Positions 8,117 to 17,303 of a stretch of 64,000 nt of DNA are shown in pieces. The stretch spans positions 1,798,001-1,862,000 of the forward strand of contig NZ_CP064188.1 of the NCBI RefSeq assembly GCF_015353075.1, written 5' to 3'. Position 1 is the stretch's first letter. Each line of letters opens with the position of its first letter. The notes beneath the pieces were generated by a model. It worked only from the letters and a program-made list of their open reading frames with translations. It was not told where the DNA came from and made no database searches. A program made the position numbers and the translations under genes. Source of the DNA: Rhizobium sp. 007 (lineage in GTDB: Bacteria > Pseudomonadota > Alphaproteobacteria > Rhizobiales > Rhizobiaceae).

Positions 8117-9429
8117 TGACCTATTCCTTCATCTCACCTCCCAATGCCGGCCGATTCGTGCTGAGCAATGCAACGCTTCCGGCGGCAGCTGTCAGCGGCT
8201 ACGCCGCACCGGCCGAAGAGGGTCTCGTCAGGGCTGATATCGTCGTCGCAGACGGTCTGGTTTCCGCCGTTCTGCCGCCAGGCGAAGCACCCGCGGACTA
8301 TGCAAGGTCCGATCTTAAGGGCGGCATGGCCTGGCCATGCTTCGTGGACGCTCATACGCATCTCGACAAGGGACATATATGGTCCCGCAACGCCAACCTC
8401 GACGGCACCTTCATGGGAGCGTTGGAGGCGGTGCGCGTCGATCGGGAGGCGCATTGGTCCGCCACAGACGTCAGAATGCGGATGGAATTCTCGCTACGCT
8501 CCGCCTACGCCCACGGCACCAGCCTCATCCGCACGCATCTCGATTCTATCGCTCCGCAGCACAGGATTTCCTTCGATGTCTTCGACGACGTGCGGGATGC
8601 CTGGAAAGATAGGATTACACTGCAAGCTGTCGCGCTCTTTCCCATGGAGCTCATGACCGATGCGGCCTATTTCGCCGATCTCGTGACGGTCGTTCGCAAT
8701 AAAGGCGGCCTGCTTGGCGGGGTCACGAAGATGGGACCAGACCTCGTCTGGCAGTTGGATACGCTTTTTCGTGCGGCCGCAGACAGTGGGCTCGACGTCG
8801 ACCTCCATGTAGACGAGACGGACGATCCGGGCGCTGAAACGCTAAAAGCAATCGCCGACTCGGTGATCCGCAACGGCTTTCAGGGCAAGGTCACGGCAGG
8901 CCACTGCTGCTCGCTCGCCCGACAGGACGACGGTCTTGCTCAGAGAACTGTCGAATTGGTCGCCAGGGCCGGCCTGTCGATCATCTCGCTTCCGATGTGC
9001 AACATGTATCTCCAGGACCGCTATCCGGACCGCACGCCGCGATGGCGTGGGGTAACGCTCTTCAAGGAGCTTGCCAAAGCCGGAGTCAAGACCGCCGTCG
9101 CCTCCGACAATACCCGCGACCCGTTCTATGCCTATGGCGATCTTGATCCGGTCGAGGTTTTCCGCGAGGCGGTACGCATCCTGCATCTCGATCATCCTCT
9201 GGATACGGCTGCTCGCATCATCACCACGTCGCCAGCGTCGATCGTCGGCCGCCCGGATATCGGCCGGATCGCCCCCGGAAGCCCGGCCGATCTCGTCCTC
9301 TTCAGCGCCCGGCGCTGGAGCGAATTTCTCTCCCGTCCGCAGTCTGACCGCGTCGTGCTTCGGCGCGGCAAGGTGATCGACCGCAGCCTGCCGGATTACC
9401 GTGAACTCGATAGTGTCGTTGGAGCCTGA
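8116..9429 (+). CDS. Cytosine-deaminase-like amidohydrolase
   Basis: A 437-residue amidohydrolase-superfamily enzyme. Visible metal and catalytic motifs are DAHTHLDKGH (HxH, near residue 77), HVDETDDP (near residue 233), GHCCSLA (His near residue 258) and ASDNTRDPFYAYGD (Asp near residue 330), in the order seen in CodA-type cytosine deaminases and related N-substituted ring hydrolases. It lies immediately behind the THI5-type importer with a 1-base overlap. I infer that it deaminates or opens the imported heterocycle. A specific substrate such as cytosine, isocytosine, creatinine or a pyrimidine moiety cannot be picked from sequence. Confidence 0.85.
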   Translation: MTYSFISPPNAGRFVLSNATLPAAAVSGYAAPAEEGLVRADIVVADGLVSAVLPPGEAPADYARSDLKGGMAWPCFVDAHTHLDKGHIWSRNANLDGTFMGALEAVRVDREAHWSATDVRMRMEFSLRSAYAHGTSLIRTHLDSIAPQHRISFDVFDDVRDAWKDRITLQAVALFPMELMTDAAYFADLVTVVRNKGGLLGGVTKMGPDLVWQLDTLFRAAADSGLDVDLHVDETDDPGAETLKAIADSVIRNGFQGKVTAGHCCSLARQDDGLAQRTVELVARAGLSIISLPMCNMYLQDRYPDRTPRWRGVTLFKELAKAGVKTAVASDNTRDPFYAYGDLDPVEVFREAVRILHLDHPLDTAARIITTSPASIVGRPDIGRIAPGSPADLVLFSARRWSEFLSRPQSDRVVLRRGKVIDRSLPDYRELDSVVGA

Positions 9430-9430
9430 C

Positions 9431-10840
9431 ATGCCGGATTACGAAAAGATCAAAAAGGAACTTGCAGGCATAGCCATCGAGGACAATCCAGCGCTCGTGC
9501 GTCAAAAGAGCCGCGATTTCTATTGGTACTCGCCGATCCTGAAGGCCCAGCTCGACAACGTGACCGCTGATCTCGTCGTCACGCCGAAAAATGAAGCCGA
9601 GGTGATCCAGGCGCTGAAGGTCGCCTTCGCACACGGCGTACCCGTGACGCCGCGCGGCGCCGGCACCGGCAATTACGGCCAGGCCATGCCGCTTTCCGGC
9701 GGCATCGTGCTCAATCTTGCGGCCATGGACAAGATCAAGGAAATCCATCCAGGGCGCGTCATCTGCGAGCCGGGCATCGTCATGGCGCAACTGGACAAAG
9801 AGACGAAGGCCCATTCCGGCCAGGAACTGCGCTTCCACCCGTCGACGGCCCAGACCGCAACGATCGGTGGCTTCATTGCTGGCGGCTCCGGCGGCGTCGG
9901 CTCGATCACCTGGGGTGGACTGCGCGACCTCGGCAATATCCTGCGGCTGCGCGTCGTTACCATGGAAGCAGAACCGCGGGTGCTCGACCTGACGGGCTGG
10001 GACCTGCAGAAGGTGAGCCACGCCTACGGCACGAACGGCATCATCACCGAGATCGAAATGCCGCTCGCGCCGGCCTACGATTGGGTGGACGTGCTGGTCG
10101 GCTACGACGATTTCATGACGGCCGTCCGCTTCTCCGATAAGCTCGCGCGGTGCAACGGCATCCTCGTCAAGGAAATCGCGCCGATTGCCGCCCCGATCCC
10201 GCATGACTACTTCACCCGCCACAGGCCCTACATCCGCAAGGATCAGTCAGTCGTCGTCTTGATGATTGCGCCGCATTCCATGGATGCGTTCCTTGCCTTT
10301 GCGGCATCGCAGAACGGCGAGATCATTTTCCGCTCCGACAAGGTGGAGAGCATGCGGGGTATTCCGCATGCCTACGAGCTTGCCTGGAACCACACGACGC
10401 TCCGTGCGCTGAAGATCGATCCGAAATTCACCTATCTTCAGGTCCAGTATCCGGGACCGGACCATGTCGAGAAGGTTCAGAAGATGGTCGAAATCTTCGG
10501 CGATGAAGTGCCTGGGCATCTCGAATTCATCAGGTTCGACGGTCAGATCCAGTGCTCCGGCCTGCCGCTGGTGCGCTACACGACGGAAGAGCGGCTCGAA
10601 AAAATCATTCAGATCCATCAGGACCATGGCTGCCCGATCTTCAATCCGCACCGCTATACGCTGGAGGAGGGCGGCATGAAGCGGACCGACAAGGTTCAGC
10701 TTGCTTTCAAGCATGAAACGGACCCAAAGGGCTTACTCAATCCCGGCAAGATGATTGCCTGGGAGAACCCGAATTTCGACTTCTCGGCAGGCAAGAACTA
10801 TCTGTTCCCGGGTCTTGCCAGCATCATGGAGCCCTCATGA
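9431..10840 (+). CDS. FAD-binding oxidase/dehydrogenase (VAO/PCMH type)
   Basis: A 469-residue flavoenzyme. The FAD-binding PCMH domain is evident: TPRGAGTGNYGQAMPLSGG near residues 70-90 and IGGFIAGGSGGVGSITWGG near residues 140-160. The C-terminal segment KHETDPKGLLNPGKM is the usual end of FAD-linked oxidases. Start ATG 9431 follows the amidohydrolase stop by one base; an upstream GTG at 9401 would read into that gene. The stop overlaps the next start (ATGA). It probably oxidises an intermediate of the same pathway, with electrons passing to quinone or to the adjacent flavodoxin-fold reductase; this is inference from position. Confidence 0.85.
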   Translation: MPDYEKIKKELAGIAIEDNPALVRQKSRDFYWYSPILKAQLDNVTADLVVTPKNEAEVIQALKVAFAHGVPVTPRGAGTGNYGQAMPLSGGIVLNLAAMDKIKEIHPGRVICEPGIVMAQLDKETKAHSGQELRFHPSTAQTATIGGFIAGGSGGVGSITWGGLRDLGNILRLRVVTMEAEPRVLDLTGWDLQKVSHAYGTNGIITEIEMPLAPAYDWVDVLVGYDDFMTAVRFSDKLARCNGILVKEIAPIAAPIPHDYFTRHRPYIRKDQSVVVLMIAPHSMDAFLAFAASQNGEIIFRSDKVESMRGIPHAYELAWNHTTLRALKIDPKFTYLQVQYPGPDHVEKVQKMVEIFGDEVPGHLEFIRFDGQIQCSGLPLVRYTTEERLEKIIQIHQDHGCPIFNPHRYTLEEGGMKRTDKVQLAFKHETDPKGLLNPGKMIAWENPNFDFSAGKNYLFPGLASIMEPS

Positions 10841-11418
10841 GGGTTCTCGTCCTTCATTCCCATCCGGTGGAAGCAAGTTACGGTGCAGCCCTTTACCGAC
10901 AGACGCTCGAAAGTCTCGCCACGGCCGGACACACGGTCGATGGCTGCGATCTTTATGCGGAAAGCTTCGATCCGGTGCTCTCCCGTGACGATCGCCTCGT
11001 CTATCACGAATATCCGGGGAATATCGCGCTGGTGAAACCCTATGTCGATCGCCTCAAGCAGGCGGAAGGGCTCGTCATCGTCACACCCGTGTGGAATTTC
11101 GGTTTCCCGGCGATCCTCAAAGGATATTTCGACCGCGTCTGGCTACCGGGTGTATCTTTCGAGCTGGTTGACGGACAGGTGCAATCGCGGCTCCGGCACA
11201 TCCAAAAACTAGCAGCCGTCCTGACTTACGGCGCCACGCCTTTTCGCGCCTTCGTCGCCGGCAATCCGCCGAAGAAGATCGTCAAGCGGGTGCTGCGCGC
11301 CCAGATAAACCCACTGAGGCCGGTCACTTTCCTCGCCCATTACGACATGAACAACTGCACGACGGAAACGCGCGCTGCATTCCTTGGTAAGGTGAAGACG
11401 GCAATGGAGCGTTTCTAG
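10837..11418 (+). CDS. NAD(P)H-dependent flavodoxin-fold oxidoreductase
   Basis: A 193-residue protein of the flavodoxin_2/NQO1-KefF-MdaB family. The N-terminus VLVLHSHPVEASYG matches the FMN/FAD phosphate-binding strand-loop, and VIVTPVWNFGFPAILKGYFD the flavin isoalloxazine loop. It is translationally coupled to the FAD oxidase (ATGA) and ends tail to tail with the RidA gene, overlapping by four bases. Likely a quinone or flavin reductase accessory to the upstream oxidase. Confidence 0.85.
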   Translation: MRVLVLHSHPVEASYGAALYRQTLESLATAGHTVDGCDLYAESFDPVLSRDDRLVYHEYPGNIALVKPYVDRLKQAEGLVIVTPVWNFGFPAILKGYFDRVWLPGVSFELVDGQVQSRLRHIQKLAAVLTYGATPFRAFVAGNPPKKIVKRVLRAQINPLRPVTFLAHYDMNNCTTETRAAFLGKVKTAMERF

Positions 11419-11804
11419 AAAACCTTAGCAGCGGTCACTTCGACCTCGACCAGAAATTCCGGCCGGGTAAAGCCATTGACGATGATCAGCGTCGACGTGG
11501 GCTTCAGGTCCGCGGTAAAGCGGTCGCGCACGGCCATATAGGCCGGAAAATCCTCGCGCCGCGTCAGGAAGCCTGAAATGCGGATGACATCGGCAAAGCT
11601 CATATCCGCCTCTTCGAGTATAGCCCTGATCGCCTCGAAGCACAGTGCGGCCTGCGCCGTCACGTCCCCGGGCACTGTGTCGTCGAGGCTGATCCCGAGT
11701 TGGCCGGATGTCACCAGCAACGAAGCTCCGGGCGGCACCAGCATGCCGTGATTATAGTTTCCGAAGGGTCGGCGAACCGACGGCGGATTGAAAACCTTCG
11801 TCAT
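11415..11804 (-). CDS. RidA/YjgF/RutC-family protein
   Basis: A 129-residue protein with the trimeric RidA fold signature: GQLGISLDDTVPGDVTAQAAL near residues 33-53 and FAD(V/I)IRISGFLT. RidA homologues hydrolyse reactive enamines/imines, and RutC-type members sit in pyrimidine degradation clusters. A GAGG lies 6 bases upstream of ATG 11804. It is transcribed toward the catabolic operon and overlaps its last stop. Its position supports a pathway that releases an aminoacrylate-like or imine intermediate, but that role is inferred. Confidence 0.88.
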   Translation of the reverse strand: MTKVFNPPSVRRPFGNYNHGMLVPPGASLLVTSGQLGISLDDTVPGDVTAQAALCFEAIRAILEEADMSFADVIRISGFLTRREDFPAYMAVRDRFTADLKPTSTLIIVNGFTRPEFLVEVEVTAAKVF

Positions 11805-12251
11805 GGAAGAGCCTCGTTGGAACCCTATCAGTTATAGCCAAAACCGTCGTGGTTCCAAGACCGTGGTCTCATCTCCCGGAGGGAATCCCAAAAGCCACCG
11901 TCCAGATCACGTATCCAGTTAGACCTCAACAGAATGGATTAGCTTACTCGGCATCCGAAAACCGGCCGCAGTCATGTCGATTGCCGTCTTTTTCCTTAGC
12001 CCGTGAGCCAGATCTCGACGCGCTGCGGTTTCAACTCTTTGGAAGAGCAAGGCTCTCTCGTAAGTCCGCGTAAAAACTATGGAACTTGATCCGCACCCCC
12101 TGAATATCGGCGGTCGGGAACGACCAGAAAGCGCAAGTTCGCGGTCTTGGCGGCAGCAAAAAGAGACATTCATCAACCGCTGGAGTATGATCGGATCGGC
12201 CTGGAAATATGGCACCCCGAGCGTGGCAGTACACGGAGACGAGATGGTCAC
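11805..12251. other. Intergenic region, no gene recognised
   Basis: About 450 bases between the RidA gene and the cyclase gene. Frames here lack family features and usable ribosome sites. It must contain the promoters of both divergent genes, but I see no convincing consensus. Confidence 0.5.
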
Positions 12252-14120
12252 ATGGACGATCCGACGGTGCACAGACGTTTGACGGCAATCCTCGCCGCAG
12301 ACGTTGTAACTTATAGCCGACTCATGGGCCGGGACGAGGAAGGCACTCACGCGGCATGGAAATCGCATCGCAAGGAACTGATCGACGCCAAGATCGCCGA
12401 ATGTGAGGGTCGCATCGTGAAGCTCACCGGCGACGGATTTCTGGCGGAATTTCCGAGCGTCGTGAATGCGGTCACCTGCGCGGCCACAGTCCAGCGGGGC
12501 ATGCTAGAGCGTAATGCGGGTGTGCCGCAGCGCAGCCGAATAGAGCTTCGCATGGGCATCAACCTTGGGGACGTGATCGTTGAGGGCGACGACATCTTCG
12601 GGGACGGCGTCAACGTGGCGGTGAGGCTTGAAAGCATAGCGGCGCCGGGCGGAATCGCGGTCTCTGCAGCCGTCCGAGATAATGTCGGCAACCGGCTCGA
12701 TCTTCGGTTCGAGGACATGGGCGAGCAGACGCTCAAGAACATCGACAGGCCCGTGCGCGCTTATGGTATCTCCCTGGACTTTCCTCCGGCTCCGAGCGGC
12801 TCGGATGCAAGCCAAGAAGAGCCTTGGGAGATCGAAAAGCCGTCCATCGCGGTCCTGCCATTCAACAACATCAGCGGCGACCCCGAGCAAGAATATTTTA
12901 GTGATGGGATCACTGAGGACATAATTACTGACCTGTCGAAAATCTCCGGTCTGTTCGTCGTCGCGCGCAATACGGTGTATACCTACAAGGGCAAGCCGGC
13001 GAAGGTACAGCAGGTGAGCCAGGATCTCAGGGTGAACTATATTCTTGAAGGAAGCGTCCGCAAGGCCGGCTCGCGTGTGCGCGTCACCGCGCAGCTCGTC
13101 GAGGGAAAGGGCGGAGGTCATCTCTGGGCCGATCGCTACGACCGTGATCTCACCGACATCTTCGCCCTTCAAGACGAGATCACCCATACCATCGTGGACC
13201 ACTTGAAGGTCAAGCTGTTACCCGAGGAGAAGAAGGTCATCGGTCAGGCCCCGACCGGGAGTTTCGAGGCTTATGCGTACTACCTTAGAGGACGGCATTT
13301 CCTGCACTGGCACTCCAAATCTCATTACGTCCTGGCGAAGCGCATGTTCGCCATGGCCGTCGAACTCGACCCACTCTATGCCCGGGCCTACGCCGGAATT
13401 GCGGACTGCGATTCCTTTCTCTTCCTTCACTATAACGCTGATGTCTCAATCGACGGCATTCTGGCGGCCAGCGCAAAGGCGCTGGATCTTGAGAGCGGTC
13501 TCGCAGAAGCGCATGCTTCACGCGGCCTCGCTCTTTCGCTTCGCGAGCGACATCCGGAAGCGATGGCAGAGTTCGATCAGGCAATTGCCCTCGATCCCAA
13601 TCTGTTTGAAGCCTATTACTTCTATGCCCGCGCCTGCTTCACCCAGGGAAAACTGGACGAAGCGGCCAGGCTTTTCCAGCGCGCCGCAGAGATCAAGCCT
13701 GACGATTACCAGGCCTTGCTTGTGCTCATTAACGTTCTCCGATCGCTCGGGCGCGAGCAGGAAATGAAGATAGCGGCGCGTGAAGGTGTTGCACGCGCCG
13801 AGCGCGAGCTCGTTTTGCGTCCGGAAAACGCGAGGGCCGCCTACCTGGGGGCTTTGGGTCTCGCGGCCCTTGGTGAGCTTGATCGTGCTAAGGAATGGGC
13901 AGGACGCGCTTTGACCATCGATCCCGACGACCGCCTGGCGAAATACAACGTGGCTTGCTTTTACTCGCTCGAGGGTGAACATGAACGAGCCATCGGCCTG
14001 CTAGTGGAGCTTCTCCCGCGCGCCACCCACGAAACAAAAAGGTGGGTGAAATACGACTCGGATCTCGACCCGATCCGTCGTCATCCGCACTTCCTGAAGG
14101 TGCTTGAACTCCTCGACTAA
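12252..14120 (+). CDS. Class III adenylate/guanylate cyclase domain protein with TPR repeats
   Basis: A 622-residue protein. Residues about 8-185 form a class III cyclase homology domain with ILAADVVTYSRLMGRDE (metal site), GDGFLAEF and DIFGDGVNVAVRLE. Residues about 195-330 match the FlgO/TolB-N-like domain that often follows it (IAVLPFNNISGDPEQEYFSDG, LEGSVRKAG, LWADRYDRDL). The rest is a run of TPR helices (for example AYYFYARACFTQGKLDEAARLFQRA is a typical unit; key residues A, Y, G, A). The start at 12252 has GGAGACGAG upstream, whereas the frame could open at 12147 without conserved residues. Rhizobia carry many such cyclases; this one probably signals through protein-protein contacts. 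Whether it makes cAMP needs assay. Confidence 0.88.
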   Translation: MDDPTVHRRLTAILAADVVTYSRLMGRDEEGTHAAWKSHRKELIDAKIAECEGRIVKLTGDGFLAEFPSVVNAVTCAATVQRGMLERNAGVPQRSRIELRMGINLGDVIVEGDDIFGDGVNVAVRLESIAAPGGIAVSAAVRDNVGNRLDLRFEDMGEQTLKNIDRPVRAYGISLDFPPAPSGSDASQEEPWEIEKPSIAVLPFNNISGDPEQEYFSDGITEDIITDLSKISGLFVVARNTVYTYKGKPAKVQQVSQDLRVNYILEGSVRKAGSRVRVTAQLVEGKGGGHLWADRYDRDLTDIFALQDEITHTIVDHLKVKLLPEEKKVIGQAPTGSFEAYAYYLRGRHFLHWHSKSHYVLAKRMFAMAVELDPLYARAYAGIADCDSFLFLHYNADVSIDGILAASAKALDLESGLAEAHASRGLALSLRERHPEAMAEFDQAIALDPNLFEAYYFYARACFTQGKLDEAARLFQRAAEIKPDDYQALLVLINVLRSLGREQEMKIAAREGVARAERELVLRPENARAAYLGALGLAALGELDRAKEWAGRALTIDPDDRLAKYNVACFYSLEGEHERAIGLLVELLPRATHETKRWVKYDSDLDPIRRHPHFLKVLELLD

Positions 14121-14527
14121 GAGACACTGATCTGGAAACAGATTTTCAGGTTGCCTCGTCCTTCGCCCGCCAGTCATCGCTCGAAGCCAACTCGGAGAGG
14201 GCGGCAAATGGTGTCAGAATGCCGCTTCGGCGCGACGACGGCCTGTGCTTGCCAATTTCAAGGGATGCGTCCCCCATCTGCACGCATCAAATTAGTTTTC
14301 GGACTTCCGGCATTCCACGAGGACAAAATGACTCAGGCGGTCAGGCACCCGTCTGAAAACGAAAAGGCGCTCGATAGGTGTGATGGCGACGCGGGCATTT
14401 CAAGTAACGAGACATCGTTTGCACACATCTTCGGCGGGTAGGAGCGGTTCACATAACCGGCGAAAAGGTGATATGCCTTTAACAGATCAGACGGTTACGG
14501 CTGCTGTCAGAATAGAAAGATTCGCTC
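14121..14527. other. Intergenic region, no gene recognised
   Basis: About 400 bases between the cyclase and the BrnA-like gene. Short frames exist but none shows a domain or a good ribosome site. I see no tRNA, repeat or terminator with a clear T tract. Confidence 0.5.
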
Positions 14528-14761
14528 ATGGCAAACCCGCCTCGCAGACCCCTCAATCCAATGGACGCGGCCGAAGCGCTGTTCAAACCAGCGAGAAAGG
14601 CCGCAGCACCTGCGATCGACCGGCCAGCGCTCCCAAAAACAAAAGAGCTTGTCTCGCTCAAGATTGACAGCGATGTGCTCGCCTATTTCCAGGAAGACGG
14701 CCCCGGCTGGCAGGATCGGATCAACGAGACATTGCGGGCCGTAATGACAGACAAGACCTGA
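14528..14761 (+). CDS. BrnA-like antitoxin-family protein (orphan)
   Basis: A 77-residue protein whose C-terminal half, VSLKIDSDVLAYFQEDGPGW followed by QDRINETLR, fits the ribbon-helix-helix-like C-terminal segment of BrnA-family antitoxins. The N-terminal 35 residues are proline/alanine rich. A BrnT toxin gene would normally precede it; none is visible on either side, and the neighbouring sequence is a decayed YedK gene. It may be a solitary regulator or an antitoxin left after toxin loss. Function is inferred by family resemblance only. Confidence 0.55.
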   Translation: MANPPRRPLNPMDAAEALFKPARKAAAPAIDRPALPKTKELVSLKIDSDVLAYFQEDGPGWQDRINETLRAVMTDKT

Positions 14762-14822
14762 GCGGCTCGATCGGAGCGCAGCCAACTATCCGTTGGCGGG
14801 GTCAGTCGCCGCTCGATGGCGC

Positions 14823-15300
14823 CACTGCAAAATGATGCAGTATCTCGCGCTCGGACTACCGGATCACCAATCCGAGCTCGATTTGCCTCTGGCCGACGAC
14901 ATCAAGTTCGGCGATACGGGGCTGGTAATGCGCGCCGCCGGTGAGAGCATCGTCAGCCTGTCTCCCATGAAGGAACGGCTTCCGGCCGCCCGCAGGCAAG
15001 AGACGCGGACCAGCCTTCAATTTCCGGTTCGGAGGCCGCTACTTCGGCGACAGCAAGAGGTGCCTCGTCCCTGCCTCGGCATTCTGAAGTTACGGCACGA
15101 AATATCGTAAGGCCGAGCATCGGTTCACCTTTGTCGGCGCACCGTTCATGGCTTTCGGCAGCCTTTGGCGGGAGGGCGAAAGCAGCCACCCCGCGTCGTG
15201 CACGACAGATCGTCGTCCTGAAGCCGCACGCTGGTGGCACCGGCTAGAGCTCACAAACCCGAAGCAGGACTTCTGCGGCCGCTACCGAAGGCAGCCTCCA
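14823..15300 (+). pseudogene. Decayed YedK/SRAP (SOS-response abasic-site peptidase) gene
   Basis: Segments of an SRAP-domain protein are recognisable but broken. In frame from 15016: FNFRFGGRYFGDSKRCLVPA, then a TGA at 15085, then GTKYRKAEHRFTFVGAPFMA, LWREGESSHPAS and WWHRLELTNPKQDF. A likely N-terminal part (ADDIKFGDTGLVMRAAGE) is in another frame near 14895-14960. The segment that should link ESSHPAS to the last strand is shortened. Intact YedK/HMCES proteins use Cys2 to form a crosslink with abasic DNA; that N-terminus is not intact here. At least one frameshift, an internal stop and a deletion make it non-functional. Confidence 0.7.
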
Positions 15301-15389
15301 AGAGCCCAGTTCTCAATTTTTGGAGGGAACCCTTTGTTGACTGTCCCCAAGTAGCGTAAAATCGACCTCTCGGCCAACGAGGATGGTCA

Positions 15390-15875
15390 ATGAGGGGACG
15401 ATTTTCCAGAGAATCCAAAGCTTGCTGCCTTGCGGCAGCAATCTCGTTTTGGTCTTATGCTCCAGTTTCAGCAGACTGCCGATCAGCCCTCGACAACCCA
15501 GAGTGGCCAAGGATCGCCAAGTCAATTGCTTCCTTGCAGTTGTGCGAACAGATTCCCGTCGGCCCAAATCAAACCGCCCGGCTTCAGGTGGAGTCGGTCG
15601 ATTTCTGCTCCGTTTCGAGCAGTGTCTCCTCAGTCACAGCAAGGGCATTGCTGACGTGCGAGGCTGATTCAGAGGCGCTTTTTCAGACGCCGCCACTCGA
15701 CAGTCAGGTTGTGGCCACGATAACGCTTGATACAGTTGAATGCCGGATAAGAGATACGAACCTTGAAATCAGCGGCGAAATTGGCGCGCTCTTGTCCGGA
15801 CTGACAGAAACCCAACAGATGGCCCGCGATTGGGCCCAATCGCAGCTCTCACTCCTATGCGCCATGTACCGATGA
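15390..15875 (+). CDS. Secreted cysteine-containing hypothetical protein
   Basis: A 161-residue protein with a probable signal peptide (CCLAAAISFWSYAPVSA, cleavage before DCRSALD) and several cysteines in the mature part (C in SLQLCEQ, VDFCSVSS, LLTCEAD, VECRI, SLLCAMYR), suggesting disulphides in the periplasm. ATG 15390 has GAGG about 8 bases upstream, and TTGTTG-N17-TAAAAT at 15334-15362 could be a vegetative promoter. I do not recognise the family. The alternating hydrophobic pattern in the middle suggests a beta-rich domain. It is isolated between a pseudogene and an empty stretch. Confidence 0.6.
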   Translation: MRGRFSRESKACCLAAAISFWSYAPVSADCRSALDNPEWPRIAKSIASLQLCEQIPVGPNQTARLQVESVDFCSVSSSVSSVTARALLTCEADSEALFQTPPLDSQVVATITLDTVECRIRDTNLEISGEIGALLSGLTETQQMARDWAQSQLSLLCAMYR

Positions 15876-16170
15876 GGGTACGTCGACTGCCAGTCCGAAT
15901 TTAGCTGGTCAAGTTAAGTGGTTTCGCGAGCAAGATGAAACAGTCGATACATGTTGGCACAGATTTGTCGATAGCGATTGGCACGTTCTGCCCGTGCAAT
16001 CGCTGCTACGCACGACAATCCGGCGTTAGGTCTTTTCCTCCAGACAGGACAAGAACGCTCGCTCGGCAGTGGTTCAGGTCAACCGTCTGCCATATACGGG
16101 CGTACCGTCCCTAGTGGCTCGGACCCTTCTCGCCACACCCAGCAGCGCCAACCACCAGAGGGCCAACACG

Positions 16171-16389
16171 TCACTCCTCCTTGGAAATTCGATATGTGAA
16201 CCGATTCCTGATATGGGCGTTGAAGAACCGTCCCTTCGAGAAGGCCCGCCGGAACGCCGCATATGTTTCGGGAGAAACATCCTCGTAGTCGTAGCGGTTC
16301 TCGCTGGTGACCAGCCAGACCGAGAGTGTGCGGCTCGCCGCATCATAATTGGTGTCGCGGATCAAATGCGAAGGCATTGCCCACTCCAT
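16171..16389 (-). CDS. KTSC domain protein
   Basis: A 72-residue protein. The pattern YDAASRTLSVWLVTSENRYD followed by YEDVSPETYAAFRRAFSKGR and FFNAHIRNRFTY matches the KTSC domain (C-terminal domain of some lysyl-tRNA synthetases, also a stand-alone small protein). The function of stand-alone KTSC proteins is not established. The first ATG at 16389 or the one four residues later (16377) could be used. It has no close partner: the flanking 290-base stretches contain no recognisable gene. Confidence 0.65.
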   Translation of the reverse strand: MEWAMPSHLIRDTNYDAASRTLSVWLVTSENRYDYEDVSPETYAAFRRAFSKGRFFNAHIRNRFTYRISKEE

Positions 16390-16679
16390 CCCTCAGGCAT
16401 CTCGTCTCGCTCAATCGCTTGCTGACCCAAGCTGCTACCTCCAGGGCTGCCCGCCCATAGGGTCGCAGGAGTCCCGCTTCTGACCGGATGAGATCGAACC
16501 ACGTGCCCCAGGGCTCGGGGGCAACGACCGGACGGTTATGGAAAGGCTCGATGTGGGGCCCAGGCGCGATCGCCAGTCGTCTGGTTGCCGCTTCCCGAAA
16601 AAAGTGTCCCGCCTAACGCAAGTCGCACGACATCATAAGCAGAGCCCAAAGACATTCGTGCTCTCAATCCCGCGCTTTC

Positions 16680-17279
16680 TTAGGGTGCGGTACGGCGGTA
16701 GCGGTTCCGTTCCTGTTCGATCTGCTCGGGGCTATAGGGATCGAGGCTGTCGTCGAACCGTGTCCAGCCCTCCTCCATATAGGCACGGCGGCGTTCGCTC
16801 GGATCCACCCAGTTGGAACGCCGGAGGATGGCTTCGGCTTCAGCGACCCGACCCTCGTCCACCCTTGCGCTCACGAGCGTCCCGCCCCGACGCACGCCCT
16901 CTGCATAGAGGTGAGCATCTTCTTCCGAGACTCCCGAACTGGTGAGCGCTCCGATCAGACCGCCCGCAGCTCCGCCAGCTAACGCGCCAGCAGCGGCGCC
17001 AGCCGCGGTCGCGACCAACCAACCGGCTGCAACGACAGGCCCGACACCTGGAATGGCCAAAAGGCCCAACCCGGCAAGTAGTCCACCGGTGCCACCCACC
17101 GCCGCGCCGATACCGGCGCCAGTCGCCGCACCTTCTGCTGCGCCAGAGGCGTTATCCTGATCGCGCCCATTGTTCGAGACGATGCTGATATCATCGGAGG
17201 GAACTCCGGCCGACTCCAGTTCATTCACGGCCGAGCGGGCGTCGGAATAGTCGTCGAATAGTCCGTTTACAGTTCTCAT
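16680..17279 (-). CDS. General stress protein (YflT/GsiB-17M-like) with glycine-rich hydrophobic core
   Basis: A 199-residue protein. The N-terminus RTVNGLFDDYSDARSAVNEL with SAGVPSDDISIVS resembles the general stress protein 17M domain. The middle (about residues 48-115) is a long Gly/Ala-rich hydrophobic segment resembling glycine-zipper membrane proteins; the C-terminus is charged (Arg/Glu). It starts 24 bases after the PepSY-like gene at 17304-17618 on the same strand, so both probably share the RpoE2-type promoter at 17665-17689. That supports a role in the general stress response, likely at the membrane. Confidence 0.75.
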   Translation of the reverse strand: MRTVNGLFDDYSDARSAVNELESAGVPSDDISIVSNNGRDQDNASGAAEGAATGAGIGAAVGGTGGLLAGLGLLAIPGVGPVVAAGWLVATAAGAAAGALAGGAAGGLIGALTSSGVSEEDAHLYAEGVRRGGTLVSARVDEGRVAEAEAILRRSNWVDPSERRRAYMEEGWTRFDDSLDPYSPEQIEQERNRYRRTAP

Positions 17280-17303
17280 TGTTCTTCTCCTTGATGGTGC
17301 TGG

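Noticed and set aside
12117..12139. GGAAC upstream of the cyclase gene as an RpoE2 promoter
   Set aside because: The TT lies only 16 bases downstream, outside the 18-19 spacing seen at the accepted sites.
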